From: Schleiferiaceae bacterium
GTDB lineage: Bacteria > Bacteroidota > Bacteroidia > Flavobacteriales > Schleiferiaceae
Direction: 5' to 3'
Assembly: GCA_023260615.1 (NCBI GenBank)
Contig: JALQUY010000046.1
Location: 1 to 5,710, forward strand
DNA: 5,710 nt
The position numbers and the translations under genes are program-made. Shown here piece by piece: positions 3,929 to 5,710 of the stretch. The first letter of the stretch is position 1. Every line of letters starts with the position of its first letter. Under the pieces are notes generated by a model that saw only the letters and a program-made list of their open reading frames with translations, searched no databases and had not been told where the DNA came from.

Positions 3929-5710
3929 ATGAAGAAATCCAAGAAAAACAAGGCCCACCGTTCGATGGATGCGGCCTCCCTCGCCTCCCGAATTTTACGC
4001 ACCCTGCAGCGCCGACCCAGTGTGGTGTTTCCCCTTTCGGACCTCGCTCTGGAGATGGGCATGATGGAGCGCAGCGGTAAGATTTTGACCAAGGCCGCGA
4101 TGGACATTTTGCGTTCGGCCGGTCATGTGAACGAAATCAAGCCCGAGCAGTACCAGCTCGCCATGGAGGAGAATTTGGTGGAGGGCATCCTGCAGCTCAC
4201 GTCCAGCGGCACCGGCTATGTGGTTCCGGGCGGCGGCGCGGATGACGTCTTCGTGAAAGAAAGCAATTTGGGCACCAGTTTTGGCGGCGATAAGGTGCGC
4301 GTTCAGCTCTTTCCGACCCGAAACAACCGCAAGCTCGAAGGGCAAGTGGTGGCGGTCGTGCAGCGCGCACGGGACCGCTATGTGGGCACCCTCCAAGTGA
4401 CCCCCCAGCATGCCTTTTTGGTGACGGATACCCGCAAAGTGGGCCCCGATTTTTACATCCCCCTCAAGCAACTCGCAGGCGGTAAAGACGGCGACATGGT
4501 CGTGGTCGAACTGACTAAATGGGAGGACGCCGAGCAGCACCCGCAAGGCAAAGTGATAGAAGTCCTGGGCGAACGCGGCGACCACGATACCGAAATCCAC
4601 GCCATCCTCCACGAATACGGCCTTCCCTACCACTTCCCGGAGGCGGTCGAAAAGGAAACCGAAGCCATCCCAGAAACCCTGGATCCTAAAGAAATTAAGC
4701 GCCGCCGCGACCTCCGCGACACGCTGACCTTCACCATTGACCCCGTCGACGCCAAGGACTTTGACGATGCTTTGAGCATCAAAGCACTGGGCGATGGACG
4801 ATGGGAAATCGGGGTGCACATCGCGGATGTGACCCATTACGTTCGGCCCGGCACCGCCTTGGAAGAGGAAGCGCAGAACCGCGCCACCTCGGTGTACTTG
4901 GTGGACCGCGTCGTCCCCATGCTTCCCGAAAAGCTCAGCAACAAGGTGTGCTCCCTGCGCCCCAACGAAGACAAGTTTACCTTTTCGGTCCTCTTCACCA
5001 TGGACGAGGAGGGGCAGGTCTTGGACCGCTGGTTTGGGCGGACGGTGATCCATTCGGACCGTCGATTCACCTACGAAGAGGCCCAAGCCGTGCTCGATGG
5101 CGAAGCTGACCCCCTGAGCGCCGAACTCCTCACCATGAACCGCATGGCCCAAGCCCTGCGCAAAGGACGCATGAAGGCCGGTGCCATTGCCTTTGACCGC
5201 GCGGAAGTGAAATTCCGCCTGGACGCCAACAACGAACCCATCGGCGCCTACCTCAAGCAGGCCGGTGACAGCAACAAGCTGATCGAAGAGTTCATGCTGC
5301 TGGCCAACAAGCACGTGGCTCATTACGTGGGCCGCCAGGGCGACGGCAAACGCAGCACGCGTACCATGGTCTACCGCATTCACGACCAGCCCGATCCCAC
5401 CAAGCTGGAGACGCTCTCCCTCTTCGTTCGTCCCTTGGGCTATGCGCTCGCTACGCAGGGCACGCAAGCGGTCCGAAAGTCCATCAACGACCTCCTCTCC
5501 CGCGTAAAAGGCACCCCCGAAGCCAACATGCTCGAGACCCTCACGGTCCGCACCATGGCCAAAGCCGTCTACAGCACCCAAAACATCGGGCACTACGGCC
5601 TCGCCTTTGACGACTACACGCACTTCACCTCCCCCATCCGTCGCTACCCCGACATGATGGTGCACCGCCTCCTCCAGGGCTTCTTGGACAACGAGAAGAA
5701 CCCGTCCGCG
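3929..5710 (+). CDS. rnr: Ribonuclease R, 3'-5' exoribonuclease (3'-truncated by window end)
   Basis: 594 codons are open to the right edge; the start is the ATG at 3929, followed by a lysine-rich KKSKKNK. Family order is intact as far as it goes: N-terminal helix-turn-helix-like domain (about 13-77), cold-shock/OB domain 1 (about 84-130), cold-shock domain 2 (about 150-232) and the RNB catalytic domain (about 255 onward). DPVDAKDFDDA at 271-281 supplies the four metal-binding aspartates D271, D277, D279 and D280. Tyr323 in TSVYLVDRVVPMLPEKLS corresponds to the tyrosine that stacks on the RNA 3' end. YTHFTSPIRRYPD at 563-575 is the conserved late RNB motif with its arginines. The end of RNB and the S1 domain lie beyond the window. 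The enzyme degrades structured RNA processively to nucleoside monophosphates in the cytoplasm, in mRNA turnover and rRNA quality control. The long minus-strand frame opposite (3995-5665) is a GC-bias shadow. Confidence 0.96.
   Translation, partial: MKKSKKNKAHRSMDAASLASRILRTLQRRPSVVFPLSDLALEMGMMERSGKILTKAAMDILRSAGHVNEIKPEQYQLAMEENLVEGILQLTSSGTGYVVPGGGADDVFVKESNLGTSFGGDKVRVQLFPTRNNRKLEGQVVAVVQRARDRYVGTLQVTPQHAFLVTDTRKVGPDFYIPLKQLAGGKDGDMVVVELTKWEDAEQHPQGKVIEVLGERGDHDTEIHAILHEYGLPYHFPEAVEKETEAIPETLDPKEIKRRRDLRDTLTFTIDPVDAKDFDDALSIKALGDGRWEIGVHIADVTHYVRPGTALEEEAQNRATSVYLVDRVVPMLPEKLSNKVCSLRPNEDKFTFSVLFTMDEEGQVLDRWFGRTVIHSDRRFTYEEAQAVLDGEADPLSAELLTMNRMAQALRKGRMKAGAIAFDRAEVKFRLDANNEPIGAYLKQAGDSNKLIEEFMLLANKHVAHYVGRQGDGKRSTRTMVYRIHDQPDPTKLETLSLFVRPLGYALATQGTQAVRKSINDLLSRVKGTPEANMLETLTVRTMAKAVYSTQNIGHYGLAFDDYTHFTSPIRRYPDMMVHRLLQGFLDNEKNPSA

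Noticed and set aside
3995..5665. 556-codon minus-strand open frame
   Set aside because: It lies fully opposite rnr, whose plus-strand frame shows unmistakable RNase R motifs; the Gly/Val/His-rich translation is typical of an antisense shadow in GC-rich coding DNA.

Overview
The window looks like a chromosomal segment of a Bacteroidota bacterium, most likely a marine Flavobacteriales-type lineage. The evidence is an ECF sigma / membrane anti-sigma-like / outer-membrane-barrel gene trio of a layout common in that phylum, Sec signal peptides ending just before Gln, little sign of Shine-Dalgarno sites, and TTTG-containing motifs close to start codons. The family-level placement is an inference and could be wrong.

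Layout, left to right. Positions 1-166 are a repeat tract with no gene: two perfect 45-bp tandem units plus a related, more hairpin-rich unit, cut by the window edge. Three tightly packed minus-strand genes follow. In transcription order they are an ECF sigma factor (1931-2458, TTG start), a single-pass membrane protein in the anti-sigma position (1107-1934, ATGA overlap) and a secreted predicted beta-barrel protein (167-1105, one base after the previous stop). A candidate ECF-type promoter lies at 2476-2505. Next comes a second repeat tract (2613-2723) carrying a 41-bp perfect copy of part of the first. It abuts the 3' end of another minus-strand gene (2724-3809), which encodes a paralogue of the barrel protein. 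A short AT-rich divergent intergenic region (3810-3928) separates this from the plus-strand gene for ribonuclease R (rnr, 3929 to the right edge), truncated in its catalytic domain.

Working model: the sigma factor and its membrane partner form an envelope-sensing unit that controls its own operon, including the barrel protein. The nearby larger paralogue may be a target or a duplicate. RNase R is a housekeeping neighbour with no evident link.

The least expected feature is the repeat family. Short stem-loops of the form GGGC-GAA-GCCC followed by GAGC or GTGC recur seven times with pair-preserving changes, separated by CTAG-rich spacers. The two tracts sit directly against the stop codons of the two paralogous barrel genes, and they are far better conserved than the genes. 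GC content also differs: the operon, above all its barrel gene, is clearly poorer in GC than the paralogue and rnr.
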